Source: Hippasteria phrygiana
Taxonomy: Eukaryota > Echinodermata > Asteroidea > Valvatida > Goniasteridae
Direction: 5' to 3'
NCBI GenBank assembly: GCA_037893225.1
Contig: JAZGUH010000767.1
Coordinates: 1-64,000, forward strand
Length of the DNA: 64,000 nucleotides
Position numbers and translations under genes: made by a program. Numbering within the stretch: the stretch's first letter is position 1; the number at the start of each line of letters is the position of its first letter. The notes below the pieces were generated by a model. That model was not told the DNA's origin. It did not search any database and was given only the letters and a program-made list of their open reading frames with translations. Positions 40,001-54,214 of this stretch are shown here, piece by piece.

Positions 40001-41475
40001 AGAAGCCGCCGATAATTGCAACATGTAGCGCCAGATCTAAGCTATCCATACATGTCAAAATTACTGAATTTGGTTGATATTTCATGCAATTATGAATGAG
40101 TAAAGCAAGTCCATACCCCAGGGAATTTGACAGGCATGGAGCAATAAATAAAAGGTAATCTGCACACAGATGGTGGCCGGGAAGAAAATAAACATTGCGA
40201 GGTTTGAATTTTCTCCACAAGTGTTAACTCTAAGAAGCCGCCGATAATTGCAACATGTAGCGCCAGATCTAAGCTATCCATACATGTCAAAATTACTGAA
40301 TTTGGTTGATATTTCATGCAATTATGAATGAGTAAAGCAAGTCATACCCTAGGGAATTTGACAGGCATGGAGCAATAAATAGAAGGTAATATGCACACAG
40401 ATGTTGGCCGGAAAGAAAATAAACATTGCGAGGTTTGAATTTTCTCCACAAGTTTTAACTCTAAGAAGCCGCCGATAATTGCAACATGTAGCGCCAGATC
40501 TAAGCTATCCATACATGTCAAAATTACTGAATTTGGTTGATATTTCATGCAATTATGAATGAGTAAAGCAAGTCCATACCCCAGGGAATTTGACATGCAT
40601 GGAGCAATAAATAGACGGTAACATGTACACAGATGTTGGCCGGAAAGAAAATAAACATTGCGAGGTTTGAATTTTCTCCACAAGTGTTAACTCTAAGAAG
40701 CCGCCGATAATTGCAACATGTAGCGCCAGATCTAAGCTATCCATACATGTCAAAATTACTGAATTTGGTTGATATTTCATGCAATTATGAATGAGTAAAG
40801 CAAGTCATACCCTAGGGAATTTGACAGGCATGGAGCAATAAATAGAAGGTAATATGCACACAGATGTTGGCCGGAAAGAAAATAAACATTGCGAGGTTTG
40901 AATTTTCTCTACAAGTTTTAACTCTAAGAAGCCGCCGATAATTGCAACATGTAGCGCCAGATCTAAGCTATCCATACATGTCAAAATTACTGAATTTGGT
41001 TGATATTTCATGCAATTATGAATGAGTAAAGCAAGTCATACCCTAGGGAATTTGACAGGCATGGAGCAATAAATAGAAGGTAATATGCACACAGATGTTG
41101 GCCGGAAAGAAAATAAACATTGCGAGGTTTGAATTTTCTCCACAAGTTTTAACTCTAAGAAGCCGCCGATAATTGCAACATGTAGCGCCAGATCTAAGCT
41201 ATCCATACATGTCAAAATTACTGAATTTGGTTGATATTTCATGCAATTATGAATGAGTAAAGCAAGTCCATACCCCAGGGAATTTGACAGACATGGAGCA
41301 ATAAATAAAAGGTAATCTGCACACAGATGGTGGCCGGGAAGAAAATAAACATTGCGAGGTTTGAATTTTCTCCACAAGTGTTAACTCTAAGAAGCCGCCG
41401 ATAATTGCAACATGTAGCGCCAGATCTAAGCTATCCATACATGTCAAAATTACTGAATTTGGTTGATATTTCATG

Positions 41476-41707
41476 CAATTATGAATGAGTAAAGCAAGTC
41501 CATACCCCAGGGAATTTGACATGCATGGAGCAATAAATAGACGGTAACATGTACACAGATGGTGGCCGGAAAGAAAATAAACATTGCGAGGTTTGAATTT
41601 TCTCCACAAGTGTTAACTCTAAGAAGCCGCCGATAATTGCAACATGTAGCGCCAGATCTAAGCTATCCATACATGTCAAAATTACTGAATGTGGTTGATA
41701 TTTCATG
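41476..41707 (+). repeat. Monomer subtype F (first instance)
   Basis: A-like 232-bp monomer (t47, c49, t51, c73) with g87 and a t to g change at 216 (gaatgtggttg). Seven copies, starting at 41476, 47498, 48887, 53055, 56530, 62090 and 63479. The last five add c to g at 129 (ttctgcac), and the last two have t87 again. F occupies the slot after D2 that E2 fills in the left of the window. Confidence 0.92.
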
Positions 41708-41939
41708 CAATTATGAATGAGTAAAGCAAGTCTATACCCCAGGGAATTTGACAGGCATGGAGCAATAAATAAAAGGTAATCTGCACACAGATGGTGGCCG
41801 GGAAGAAAATAAACATTGCGAGGTTTGAATTTTCTCCACAAGTGTTAACTCTAAGAAGCCGCCGATAATTGCAACATGTAGCGCCAGATCTAAGCTATCC
41901 ATACATGTCAAAATTACTGAATTTGGTTGATATTTCATG
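41708..41939 (+). repeat. Monomer subtype G (first instance)
   Basis: B-like monomer with c to t at position 25 (gtctatacccc). Seven copies, each directly after F: 41708, 47730, 49119, 53287, 56762, 62322 and 63711. The copies at 53287 and 56762 also carry a202. F-G is therefore an obligate dimer in this window. Confidence 0.92.
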
Positions 41940-44900
41940 CAATTATGAATGAGTAAAGCAAGTCATACCCTAGGGAATTTGACAGGCATGGAGCAATAAA
42001 TAGAAGGTAATATGCACACAGATGTTGGCCGGAAAGAAAATAAACATTGCGAGGTTTGAATTTTCTCCACAAGTGTTAACTCTAAGAAGCCGCCGATAAT
42101 TGCAACATGTAGCGCCAGATCTAAGCTATCCATACATGTCAAAATTACTGAATTTGGTTGATATTTCATGCAATTATGAATGAGTAAAGCAAGTCATACC
42201 CTAGGGAATTTGACAGGCATGGAGCAATAAATAGAAGGTAATATGCACACAGATGTTGGCCGGAAAGAAAATAAACATTGCGAGGTTTGAATTTTCTCCA
42301 CAAGTTTTAACTCTAAGAAGCCGCCGATAATTGCAACATGTAGCGCCAGATCTAAGCTATCCATACATGTAAAAATTACTGAATTTGGTTGATATTTCAT
42401 GCAATTATGAATGAGTAAAGCAAGTCATACCCTAGGGAATTTGACAGGCATGGAGCAATAAATAGAAGGTAATATGCACACAGATGTTGGCCGGAAAGAA
42501 AATAAACATTGCGAGGTTTGAATTTTCTCCACAAGTTTTAACTCTAAGAAGCCGCCGATAATTGCAACATGTAGCGCCAGATCTAAGCTATCCATACATG
42601 TCAAAATTACTGAATTTGGTTGATATTTCATGCAATTATGAATGAGTAAAGCAAGTCCATACCCCGGGGAATTTGACAGACATGGAGCAATAAATAAAAG
42701 GTAATCTGCACACAGATGGTGGCCGGGAAGAAAATAAACATTGCGAGGTTTGAATTTTCTCCACAAGTGTTAACTCTAAGAAGCCGCCGATAATTGCAAC
42801 ATGTAGCGCCAGATCTAAGCTATCCATACATGTCAAAATTACTGAATTTGGTTGATATTTCATGCAATTATGAATGAGTAAAGCAAGTCCATACCCCAGG
42901 GAATTTGACATGCAGGGAGCAATAAATAGACGGTAACATGTACACAGATGTTGGCCGGAAAGAAAATAAACATTGCGAGGTTTGAATTTTCTCCACAAGT
43001 GTTAACTCTAAGAAGCCGCCGATAATTGCAACATGTAGCGCCAGATCTAAGCTATCCATACATGTCAAAATTACTGAATTTGGTTGATATTTCATGCAAT
43101 TATGAATGAGTAAAGCAAGTCCATACCCCAGGGAATTTGACAGGCATGGAGCAATAAATAAAAGGTAATCTGCACACAGATGGTGGCCGGGAAGAAAATA
43201 AACATTGCGAGGTTTGAATTTTCTCCACAAGTGTTAACTTTAAGAAGCCGCCGATAATTGCAACATGTAGCGCCAGATCTAAGCTATCCATACATGTCAA
43301 AATTACTGAATTTGGTTGATATTTCATGCAATTATGAATGAGTAAAGCAAGTCATACCCTAGGGAATTTGACAGGCATGGAGCAATAAATAGAAGGTAAT
43401 ATGCACACAGATGTTGGCCGGAAAGAAAATAAACATTGCGAGGTTTGAATTTTCTCCACAAGTTTTAACTCTAAGAAGCCGCCGATAATTGCAACATGTA
43501 GCGCCAGATCTAAGCTATCCATACATGTCAAAATTACTGAATTTGGTTGATATTTCATGCAATTATGAATGAGTAAAGCAAGTCCATACCCCAGGGAATT
43601 TGACATGCATGGAGCAATAAATAGACGGTAACATGTACACAGATGTTGGCCGGAAAGAAAATAAACATTGCGAGGTTTGAATTTTCTCCACAAGTGTTAA
43701 CTCTAAGAAGCCGCCGATAATTGCAACATGTAGCGCCAGATCTAAGCTATCCATACATGTCAAAATTACTGAATTTGGTTGATATTTCATGCAATTATGA
43801 ATGAGTAAAGCAAGTCCATACCCCAGGGAATTTGACAGGCATGGAGCAATAAATAAAAGGTAATCTGCACACAGATGGTGGCCGGGAAGAAAATAAACAT
43901 TGCGAGGTTTGAATTTTCTCCACAAGTGTTAACTCTAAGAAGCCGCCGATAATTGCAACATGTAGCGCCAGATCTAAGCTATCCATACATGTCAAAATTA
44001 CTGAATTTGGTTGATATTTCATGCAATTATGAATGAGTAAAGCAAGTCATACCCTAGGGAATTTGACAGGCATGGAGCAATAAATAGAAGGTAATATGCA
44101 CACAGATGTTGGCCGGAAAGAAAATAAACATTGCGAGGTTTGAATTTTCTCCACAAGTTTTAACTCTAAGAAGCCGCCGATAATTGCAACATGTAGCGCC
44201 AGATCTAAGCTATCCATACATGTCAAAATTACTGAATTTGGTTGATATTTCATGCAATTATGAATGAGTAAAGCAAGTCCATACCCCAGGGAATTTGACA
44301 GGCATGGAGCAATAAATAAAAGGTAATCTGCACACAGATGGTGGCCGGGAAGAAAATAAACATTGCGAGGTTTGAATTTTCTCCACAAGTGTTAACTCTA
44401 AGAAGCCGCCGATAATTGCAACATGTAGCGCCAGATCTAAGCTATCCATACATGTCAAAATTACTGAATTTGGTTGATATTTCATGCAATTATGAATGAG
44501 TAAAGCAAGTCATACCCTAGGGAATTTGACAGGCATGGAGCAATAAATAGAAGGTAATATGCACACAGATGTTGGCCGGAAAGAAAATAAACATTGCGAG
44601 GTTTGAATTTTCTCCACAAGTTTTAACTCTAAGAAGCCGCCGATAATTGCAACATGTAGCGCCAGATCTAAGCTATCCATACATGTAAAAATTACTGAAT
44701 TTGGTTGATATTTCATGCAATTATGAATGAGTAAAGCAAGTCCATACCCCGGGGAATTTGACAGACATGGAGCAATAAATAAAAGGTAATCTGCACACAG
44801 ATGGTGGCCGGGAAGAAAATAAACATTGCGAGGTTTGAATTTTCTCCACAAGTGTTAACTCTAAGAAGCCGCCGATAATTGCAACATATAGCGCCAGATC

Positions 44901-47900
44901 TAAGCTATCCATACATGTCAAAATTACTGAATTTGGTTGATATTTCATGCAATTATGAATGAGTAAAGCAAGTCCATACCCCAGGGAATTTGACATGCAG
45001 GGAGCAATAAATAGACGGTAACATGTACACAGATGTTGGCCGGAAAGAAAATAAACATTGCGAGGTTTGAATTTTCTCCACAAGTGTTAACTCTAAGAAG
45101 CCGCCGATAATTGCAACATGTAGCGCCAGATCTAAGCTATCCATACATGTCAAAATTACTGAATTTGGTTGATATTTCATGCAATTATGAATGAGTAAAG
45201 CAAGTCCATACCCCAGGGAATTTGACAGGCATGGAGCAATAAATAAAAGGTAATCTGCACACAGATGGTGGCCGGGAAGAAAATAAACATTGCGAGGTTT
45301 GAATTTTCTCCACAAGTGTTAACTCTAAGAAGCCGCCGATAATTGCAACATGTAGCGCCAGATCTAAGCTATCCATACATGTCAAAATTACTGAATTTGG
45401 TTGATATTTCATGCAATTATGAATGAGTAAAGCAAGTCATACCCTAGGGAATTTGACAGGCATGGAGCAATAAATAGAAGGTAATATGCACACAGATGTT
45501 GGCCGGAAAGAAAATAAACATTGCGAGGTTTGAATTTTCTCCACAAGTTTTAACTCTAAGAAGCCGCCGATAATTGCAACATGTAGCGCCAGATCTAAGC
45601 TATCCATACATGTCAAAATTACTGAATTTGGTTGATATTTCATGCAATTATGAATGAGTAAAGCAAGTCCATACCCCGGGGAATTTGACAGACATGGAGC
45701 AATAAATAAAAGGTAATCTGCACACAGATGGTGGCCGGGAAGAAAATAAACATTGCGAGGTTTGAATTTTCTCCACAAGTGTTAACTCTAAGAAGCCGCC
45801 GATAATTGCAACATGTAGCGCCAGATCTAAGCTATCCATACATGTCAAAATTACTGAATTTGGTTGATATTTCATGCAATTATGAATGAGTAAAGCAAGT
45901 CCATACCCCAGGGAATTTGACATGCAGGGAGCAATAAATAGACGGTAACATGTACACAGATGTTGGCCGGAAAGAAAATAAACATTGCGAGGTTTGAATT
46001 TTCTCCACAAGTGTTAACTCTAAGAAGCCGCCGATAATTGCAACATGTAGCGCCAGATCTAAGCTATCCATACATGTCAAAATTACTGAATTTGGTTGAT
46101 ATTTCATGCAATTATGAATGAGTAAAGCAAGTCCATACCCCAGGGAATTTGACAGGCATGGAGCAATAAATAAAAGGTAATCTGCACACAGATGGTGGCC
46201 GGGAAGAAAATAAACATTGCGAGGTTTGAATTTTCTCCACAAGTGTTAACTCTAAGAAGCCGCCGATAATTGCAACATGTAGCGCCAGATCTAAGCTATC
46301 CATACATGTCAAAATTACTGAATTTGGTTGATATTTCATGCAATTATGAATGAGTAAAGCAAGTCATACCCTAGGGAATTTGACAGGCATGGAGCAATAA
46401 ATAGAAGGTAATATGCACACAGATGTTGGCCGGAAAGAAAATAAACATTGCGAGGTTTGAATTTTCTCCACAAGTTTTAACTCTAAGAAGCCGCCGATAA
46501 TTGCAACATGTAGCGCCAGATCTAAGCTATCCATACATGTCAAAATTACTGAATTTGGTTGATATTTCATGCAATTATGAATGAGTAAAGCAAGTCCATA
46601 CCCCAGGGAATTTGACATGCATGGAGCAATAAATAGACGGTAACATGTACACAGATGTTGGCCGGAAAGAAAATAAACATTGCGAGGTTTGAATTTTCTC
46701 CACAAGTGTTAACTCTAAGAAGCCGCCGATAATTGCAACATGTAGCGCCAGATCTAAGCTATCCATACATGTCAAAATTACTGAATTTGGTTGATATTTC
46801 ATGCAATTATGAATGAGTAAAGCAAGTCATACCCTAGGGAATTTGACAGGCATGGAGCAATAAATAGAAGGTAATATGCACACAGATGTTGGCCGGAAAG
46901 AAAATAAACATTGCGAGGTTTGAATTTTCTCCACAAGTTTTAACTCTAAGAAGCCGCCGATAATTGCAACATGTAGCGCCAGATCTAAGCTATCCATACA
47001 TGTCAAAATTACTGAATTTGGTTGATATTTCATGCAATTATGAATGAGTAAAGCAAGTCATACCCTAGGGAATTTGACAGGCATGGAGCAATAAATAGAA
47101 GGTAATATGCACACAGATGTTGGCCGGAAAGAAAATAAACATTGCGAGGTTTGAATTTTCTCCACAAGTTTTAACTCTAAGAAGCCGCCGATAATTGCAA
47201 CATGTAGCGCCAGATCTAAGCTATCCATACATGTCAAAATTACTGAATTTGGTTGATATTTCATGCAATTATGAATGAGTAAAGCAAGTCCATACCCCAG
47301 GGAATTTGACAGACATGGAGCAATAAATAAAAGGTAATCTGCACACAGATGGTGGCCGGGAAGAAAATAAACATTGCGAGGTTTGAATTTTCTCCACAAG
47401 TGTTAACTCTAAGAAGCCGCCGATAATTGCAACATGTAGCGCCAGATCTAAGCTATCCATACATGTCAAAATTACTGAATTTGGTTGATATTTCATGCAA
47501 TTATGAATGAGTAAAGCAAGTCCATACCCCATGGAATTTGACATGCATGGAGCAATAAATAGACGGTAACATGTACACAGATGGTGGCCGGAAAGAAAAT
47601 AAACATTGCGAGGTTTGAATTTTCTCCACAAGTGTTAACTCTAAGAAGCCGCCGATAATTGCAACATGTAGCGCCAGATCTAAGCTATCCATACATGTCA
47701 AAATTACTGAATGTGGTTGATATTTCATGCAATTATGAATGAGTAAAGCAAGTCTATACCCCAGGGAATTTGACAGGCATGGAGCAATAAATAAAAGGTA
47801 ATCTGCACACAGATGGTGGCCGGGAAGAAAATAAACATTGCGAGGTTTGAATTTTCTCCACAAGTGTTAACTCTAAGAAGCCGCCGATAATTGCAACATG

Positions 47901-47961
47901 TAGCGCCAGATCTAAGCTATCCATACATGTCAAAATTACTGAATTTGGTTGATATTTCATG
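41940..47961 (+). repeat. 26-monomer higher-order unit, copy 2 (6,022 bp)
   Basis: Same 26-monomer order as copy 1, starting at the base where copy 1 ends. I noticed only four differences in 6,022 bp: the D at 42633 has c202; c at the site of 40910; g to a at 44888; and g to t at 47532. If confirmed this is above 99.9% identity, a very recent duplication. Confidence 0.92.
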
Positions 47962-48192
47962 CAATTATGAATGAGTAAAGCAAGTCATACCCTAGGGAAT
48001 TTGACAGGCATGGAGCAATAAATAGAAGGTAATATGCACACAGATGTTGGCCGGAAAGAAAATAAACATTGCGAGGTTTGAATTTTCTCCACAAGTTTTA
48101 ACTCTAAGAAGCCGCCGATAATTGCAACATGTAGCGCCAGATCTAAGCTATCCATACATGTCAAAATTACTGAATTTGGTTGATATTTCATG
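46804..48192 (+). repeat. Six-monomer unit C-C-D2-F-G-C (1,389 bp), copy 1
   Basis: Overlaps the end of the 6,022-bp unit. It is followed by a second unit with the same order. The F at 47498 has a private t at 47532 and lacks g129. Confidence 0.86.
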
Positions 48193-49581
48193 CAATTATG
48201 AATGAGTAAAGCAAGTCATACCCTAGGGAATTTGACAGGCATGGAGCAATAAATAGAAGGTAATATGCACACAGATGTTGGCCGGAAAGAAAATAAACAT
48301 TGCGAGGTTTGAATTTTCTCCACAAGTTTTAACTCTAAGAAGCCGCCGATAATTGCAACATGTAGCGCCAGATCTAAGCTATCCATACATGTCAAAATTA
48401 CTGAATTTGGTTGATATTTCATGCAATTATGAATGAGTAAAGCAAGTCATACCCTAGGGAATTTGACAGGCATGGAGCAATAAATAGAAGGTAATATGCA
48501 CACAGATGTTGGCCGGAAAGAAAATAAACATTGCGAGGTTTGAATTTTCTCCACAAGTTTTAACTCTAAGAAGCCGCCGATAATTGCAACATGTAGCGCC
48601 AGATCTAAGCTATCCATACATGTCAAAATTACTGAATTTGGTTGATATTTCATGCAATTATGAATGAGTAAAGCAAGTCCATACCCCAGGGAATTTGACA
48701 GACATGGAGCAATAAATAAAAGGTAATCTGCACACAGATGGTGGCCGGGAAGAAAATAAACATTGCGAGGTTTGAATTTTCTCCACAAGTGTTAACTCTA
48801 AGAAGCCGCCGATAATTGCAACATGTAGCGCCAGATCTAAGCTATCCATACATGTCAAAATTACTGAATTTGGTTGATATTTCATGCAATTATGAATGAG
48901 TAAAGCAAGTCCATACCCCAGGGAATTTGACATGCATGGAGCAATAAATAGACGGTAACATGTACACAGATGGTGGCCGGAAAGAAAATAAACATTGCGA
49001 GGTTTGAATTTTCTGCACAAGTGTTAACTCTAAGAAGCCGCCGATAATTGCAACATGTAGCGCCAGATCTAAGCTATCCATACATGTCAAAATTACTGAA
49101 TGTGGTTGATATTTCATGCAATTATGAATGAGTAAAGCAAGTCTATACCCCAGGGAATTTGACAGGCATGGAGCAATAAATAAAAGGTAATCTGCACACA
49201 GATGGTGGCCGGGAAGAAAATAAACATTGCGAGGTTTGAATTTTCTCCACAAGTGTTAACTCTAAGAAGCCGCCGATAATTGCAACATGTAGCGCCAGAT
49301 CTAAGCTATCCATACATGTCAAAATTACTGAATTTGGTTGATATTTCATGCAATTATGAATGAGTAAAGCAAGTCATACCCTAGGGAATTTGACAGGCAT
49401 GGAGCAATAAATAGAAGGTAATATGCACACAGATGTTGGCCGGAAAGAAAATAAACATTGCGAGGTTTGAATTTTCTCCACAAGTTTTAACTCTAAGAAG
49501 CCGCCGATAATTGCAACATGTAGCGCCAGATCTAAGCTATCCATACATGTAAAAATTACTGAATTTGGTTGATATTTCATG
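48193..49581 (+). repeat. Six-monomer unit C-C-D2-F-G-Ca (1,389 bp), copy 2
   Basis: Repeats the previous unit at 1,389 bp. The F at 48887 is the first to carry g at position 129 (49015). With the preceding C at 47962 the array has three consecutive C monomers before D2. Confidence 0.86.
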
Positions 49582-51203
49582 CAATTATGAATGAGTAAAG
49601 CAAGTCATACCCTAGGGAATTTGACAGGCATGGAGCAATAAATAGAAGGTAATATGCACACAGATGTTGGCCGGAAAGAAAATAAACATTGCGAGGTTTG
49701 AATTTTCTCCACAAGTTTTAACTCTAAGAAGCCGCCGATAATTGCAACATGTAGCGCCAGATCTAAGCTATCCATACATGTAAAAATTACTGAATTTGGT
49801 TGATATTTCATGCAATTATGAATGAGTAAAGCAAGTCCATACCCCGGGGAATTTGACAGACATGGAGCAATAAATAAAAGGTAATCTGCACACAGATGGT
49901 GGCCGGGAAGAAAATAAACATTGCGAGGTTTGAATTTTCTCCACAAGTGTTAACTCTAAGAAGCCGCCGATAATTGCAACATGTAGCGCCAGATCTAAGC
50001 TATCCATACATGTCAAAATTACTGAATTTGGTTGATATTTCATGCAATTATGAATGAGTAAAGCAAGTCCATACCCCAGGGAATTTGACATGCAGGGAGC
50101 AATAAATAGACGGTAACATGTACACAGATGTTGGCCGGAAAGAAAATAAACATTGCGAGGTTTGAATTTTCTCCACAAGTGTTAACTCTAAGAAGCCGCC
50201 GATAATTGCAACATGTAGCGCCAGATCTAAGCTATCCATACATGTCAAAATTACTGAATTTGGTTGATATTTCATGCAATTATGAATGAGTAAAGCAAGT
50301 CCATACCCCAGGGAATTTGACAGGCATGGAGCAATAAATAAAAGGTAATCTGCACACAGATGGTGGCCGGGAAGAAAATAAACATTGCGAGGTTTGAATT
50401 TTCTCCACAAGTGTTAACTCTAAGAAGCCGCCGATAATTGCAACATGTAGCGCCAGATCTAAGCTATCCATACATGTCAAAATTACTGAATTTGGTTGAT
50501 ATTTCATGCAATTATGAATGAGTAAAGCAAGTCATACCCTAGGGAATTTGACAGGCATGGAGCAATAAATAGAAGGTAATATGCACACAGATGTTGGCCG
50601 GAAAGAAAATAAACATTGCGAGGTTTGAATTTTCTCCACAAGTTTTAACTCTAAGAAGCCGCCGATAATTGCAACATGTAGCGCCAGATCTAAGCTATCC
50701 ATACATGTCAAAATTACTGAATTTGGTTGATATTTCATGCAATTATGAATGAGTAAAGCAAGTCCATACCCCAGGGAATTTGACATGCATGGAGCAATAA
50801 ATAGACGGTAACATGTACACAGATGTTGGCCGGAAAGAAAATAAACATTGCGAGGTTTGAATTTTCTCCACAAGTGTTAACTCTAAGAAGCCGCCGATAA
50901 TTGCAACATGTAGCGCCAGATCTAAGCTATCCATACATGTCAAAATTACTGAATTTGGTTGATATTTCATGCAATTATGAATGAGTAAAGCAAGTCCATA
51001 CCCCAGGGAATTTGACAGGCATGGAGCAATAAATAAAAGGTAATCTGCACACAGATGGTGGCCGGGAAGAAAATAAACATTGCGAGGTTTGAATTTTCTC
51101 CACAAGTGTTAACTCTAAGAAGCCGCCGATAATTGCAACATGTAGCGCCAGATCTAAGCTATCCATACATGTCAAAATTACTGAATTTGGTTGATATTTC
51201 ATG
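49582..51203 (+). repeat. Linker Ca-D-E-B-C-A-B
   Basis: Seven monomers of the generic D-E-B-C-A-B order. No private changes noticed. Confidence 0.85.
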
Positions 51204-54200
51204 CAATTATGAATGAGTAAAGCAAGTCATACCCTAGGGAATTTGACAGGCATGGAGCAATAAATAGAAGGTAATATGCACACAGATGTTGGCCGGAAAG
51301 AAAATAAACATTGCGAGGTTTGAATTTTCTCCACAAGTTTTAACTCTAAGAAGCCGCCGATAATTGCAACATGTAGCGCCAGATCTAAGCTATCCATACA
51401 TGTCAAAATTACTGAATTTGGTTGATATTTCATGCAATTATGAATGAGTAAAGCAAGTCATACCCTAGGGAATTTGACAGGCATGGAGCAATAAATAGAA
51501 GGTAATCTGCACACAGATGTTGGCCGGAAAGAAAATAAACATTGCGAGGTTTGAATTTTCTCCACAAGTGTTAACTCTAAGAAGCCGCCGATAATTGCAA
51601 CATGTAGCGCCAGATCTAAGCTATCCATACATGTCAAAATTACTGAATTTGGTTGATATTTCATGCAATTATGAATGAGTAAAGCAAGTCCATACCCCAG
51701 GGAATTTGACATGCAGGGAGCAATAAATAGACGGTAACATGTACACAGATGTTGGCCGGAAAGAAAATAAACATTGCGAGGTTTGAATTTTCTCCACAAG
51801 TGTTAACTCTAAGAAGCCGCCGATAATTGCAACATGTAGCGCCAGATCTAAGCTATCCATACATGTCAAAATTACTGAATTTGGTTGATATTTCATGCAA
51901 TTATGAATCAGTAAAGCAAGTCCATACCCCAGGGAATTTGACAGGCATGGAGCAATAAATAAAAGGTAATCTGCACACAGATGGTGGCCGGGAAGAAAAT
52001 AAACATTGCGAGGTTTGAATTTTCTCCACAAGTGTTAACTCTAAGAAGCCGCCGATAATTGCAACATGTAGCGCCAGATCTAAGCTATCCATACATGTCA
52101 AAATTACTGAATTTGGTTGATATTTCATGCAATTATGAATGAGTAAAGCAAGTCATACCCTAGGGAATTTGACAGGCATGGAGCAATAAATAGAAGGTAA
52201 TATGCACACAGATGTTGGCCGGAAAGAAAATAAACATTGCGAGGTTTGAATTTTCTCCACAAGTTTTAACTCTAAGAAGCCGCCGATAATTGCAACATGT
52301 AGCGCCAGATCTAAGCTATCCATACATGTCAAAATTACTGAATTTGGTTGATATTTCATGCAATTATGAATGAGTAAAGCAAGTCCATACCCCAGGGAAT
52401 TTGACATGCATGGAGCAATAAATAGACGGTAACATGTACACAGATGTTGGCCGGAAAGAAAATAAACATTGCGAGGTTTGAATTTTCTCCACAAGTGTTA
52501 ACTCTAAGAAGCCGCCGATAATTGCAACATGTAGCGCCAGATCTAAGCTATCCATACATGTCAAAATTACTGAATTTGGTTGATATTTCATGCAATTATG
52601 AATGAGTAAAGCAAGTCATACCCTAGGGAATTTGACAGGCATGGAGCAATAAATAGAAGGTAATATGCACACAGATGTTGGCCGGAAAGAAAATAAACAT
52701 TGCGAGGTTTGAATTTTCTCCACAAGTTTTAACTCTAAGAAGCCGCCGATAATTGCAACATGTAGCGCCAGATCTAAGCTATCCATACATGTCAAAATTA
52801 CTGAATTTGGTTGATATTTCATGCAATTATGAATGAGTAAAGCAAGTCATACCCTAGGGAATTTGACAGGCATGGAGCAATAAATAGAAGGTAATATGCA
52901 CACAGATGTTGGCCGGAAAGAAAATAAACATTGCGAGGTTTGAATTTTCTCCACAAGTTTTAACTCTAAGAAGCCGCCGATAATTGCAACATGTAGCGCC
53001 AGATCTAAGCTATCCATACATGTCAAAATTACTGAATTTGGTTGATATTTCATGCAATTATGAATGAGTAAAGCAAGTCCATACCCCAGGGAATTTGACA
53101 TGCATGGAGCAATAAATAGACGGTAACATGTACACAGATGGTGGCCGGAAAGAAAATAAACATTGCGAGGTTTGAATTTTCTGCACAAGTGTTAACTCTA
53201 AGAAGCCGCCGATAATTGCAACATGTAGCGCCAGATCTAAGCTATCCATACATGTCAAAATTACTGAATGTGGTTGATATTTCATGCAATTATGAATGAG
53301 TAAAGCAAGTCTATACCCCAGGGAATTTGACAGGCATGGAGCAATAAATAAAAGGTAATCTGCACACAGATGGTGGCCGGGAAGAAAATAAACATTGCGA
53401 GGTTTGAATTTTCTCCACAAGTGTTAACTCTAAGAAGCCGCCGATAATTGCAACATGTAGCGCCAGATCTAAGCTATCCATACATGTAAAAATTACTGAA
53501 TTTGGTTGATATTTCATGCAATTATGAATGAGTAAAGCAAGTCCATACCCCGGGGAATTTGACAGACATGGAGCAATAAATAAAAGGTAATCTGCACACA
53601 GATGGTGGCCGGGAAGAAAATAAACATTGCGAGGTTTGAATTTTCTCCACAAGTGTTAACTCTAAGAAGCCGCCGATAATTGCAACATGTAGCGCCAGAT
53701 CTAAGCTATCCATACATTTCAAAATTACTGAATTTGGTTGATATTTCATGCAATTATGAATGAGTAAAGCAAGTCCATACCCCAGGGAATTTGACATGCA
53801 GGGAGCAATAAATAGACGGTAACATGTACACAGATGTTGGCCGGAAAGAAAATAAACATTGCGAGGTTTGAATTTTCTCCACAAGTGTTAACTCTAAGAA
53901 GCCGCCGATAATTGCAACATGTAGCGCCAGATCTAAGCTATCCATACATGTCAAAATTACTGAATTTGGTTGATATTTCATGCAATTATGAATGAGTAAA
54001 GCAAGTCCATACCCCAGGGAATTTGACAGGCATGGAGCAATAAATAAAAGGTAATCTGCACACAGATGGTGGCCGGGAAGAAAATAAACATTGCGAGGTT
54101 TGAATTTTCTCCACAAGTGTTAACTCTAAGAAGCCGCCGATAATTGCAACATGTAGCGCCAGATCTAAGCTATCCATACATGTCAAAATTACTGAATTTG

Positions 54201-54214
54201 GTTGATATTTCATG
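51204..54214 (+). repeat. 13-monomer block, copy 1 (3,011 bp)
   Basis: Order: C-Ccg-E-B-C-A-C-C-F-G-D-E-B. It is matched by the next block. The shared rare monomer Ccg (c74 plus g137 in a C background, 51435) is found only here and at 54446. Private marks: g to c at 51909 and g to t at 53718. F follows C directly, so the usual D2 is missing. Confidence 0.88.

Larger units (their letters stand above)
35918..41939 (+). repeat. 26-monomer higher-order unit, copy 1 (6,022 bp)
   Basis: Order: Cg-Ca-C-Dn-E-B-C-A-B-C-B-Ca-D-E-B-C-D-E-B-C-A-C-C-D2-F-G. The next 6,022 bp repeat this order monomer for monomer. The B monomer at 37075 has c to t at 37218, matched at 43240. Private marks of this copy: a202 in D (36812) and c to t at 40910. 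Confidence 0.92.
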
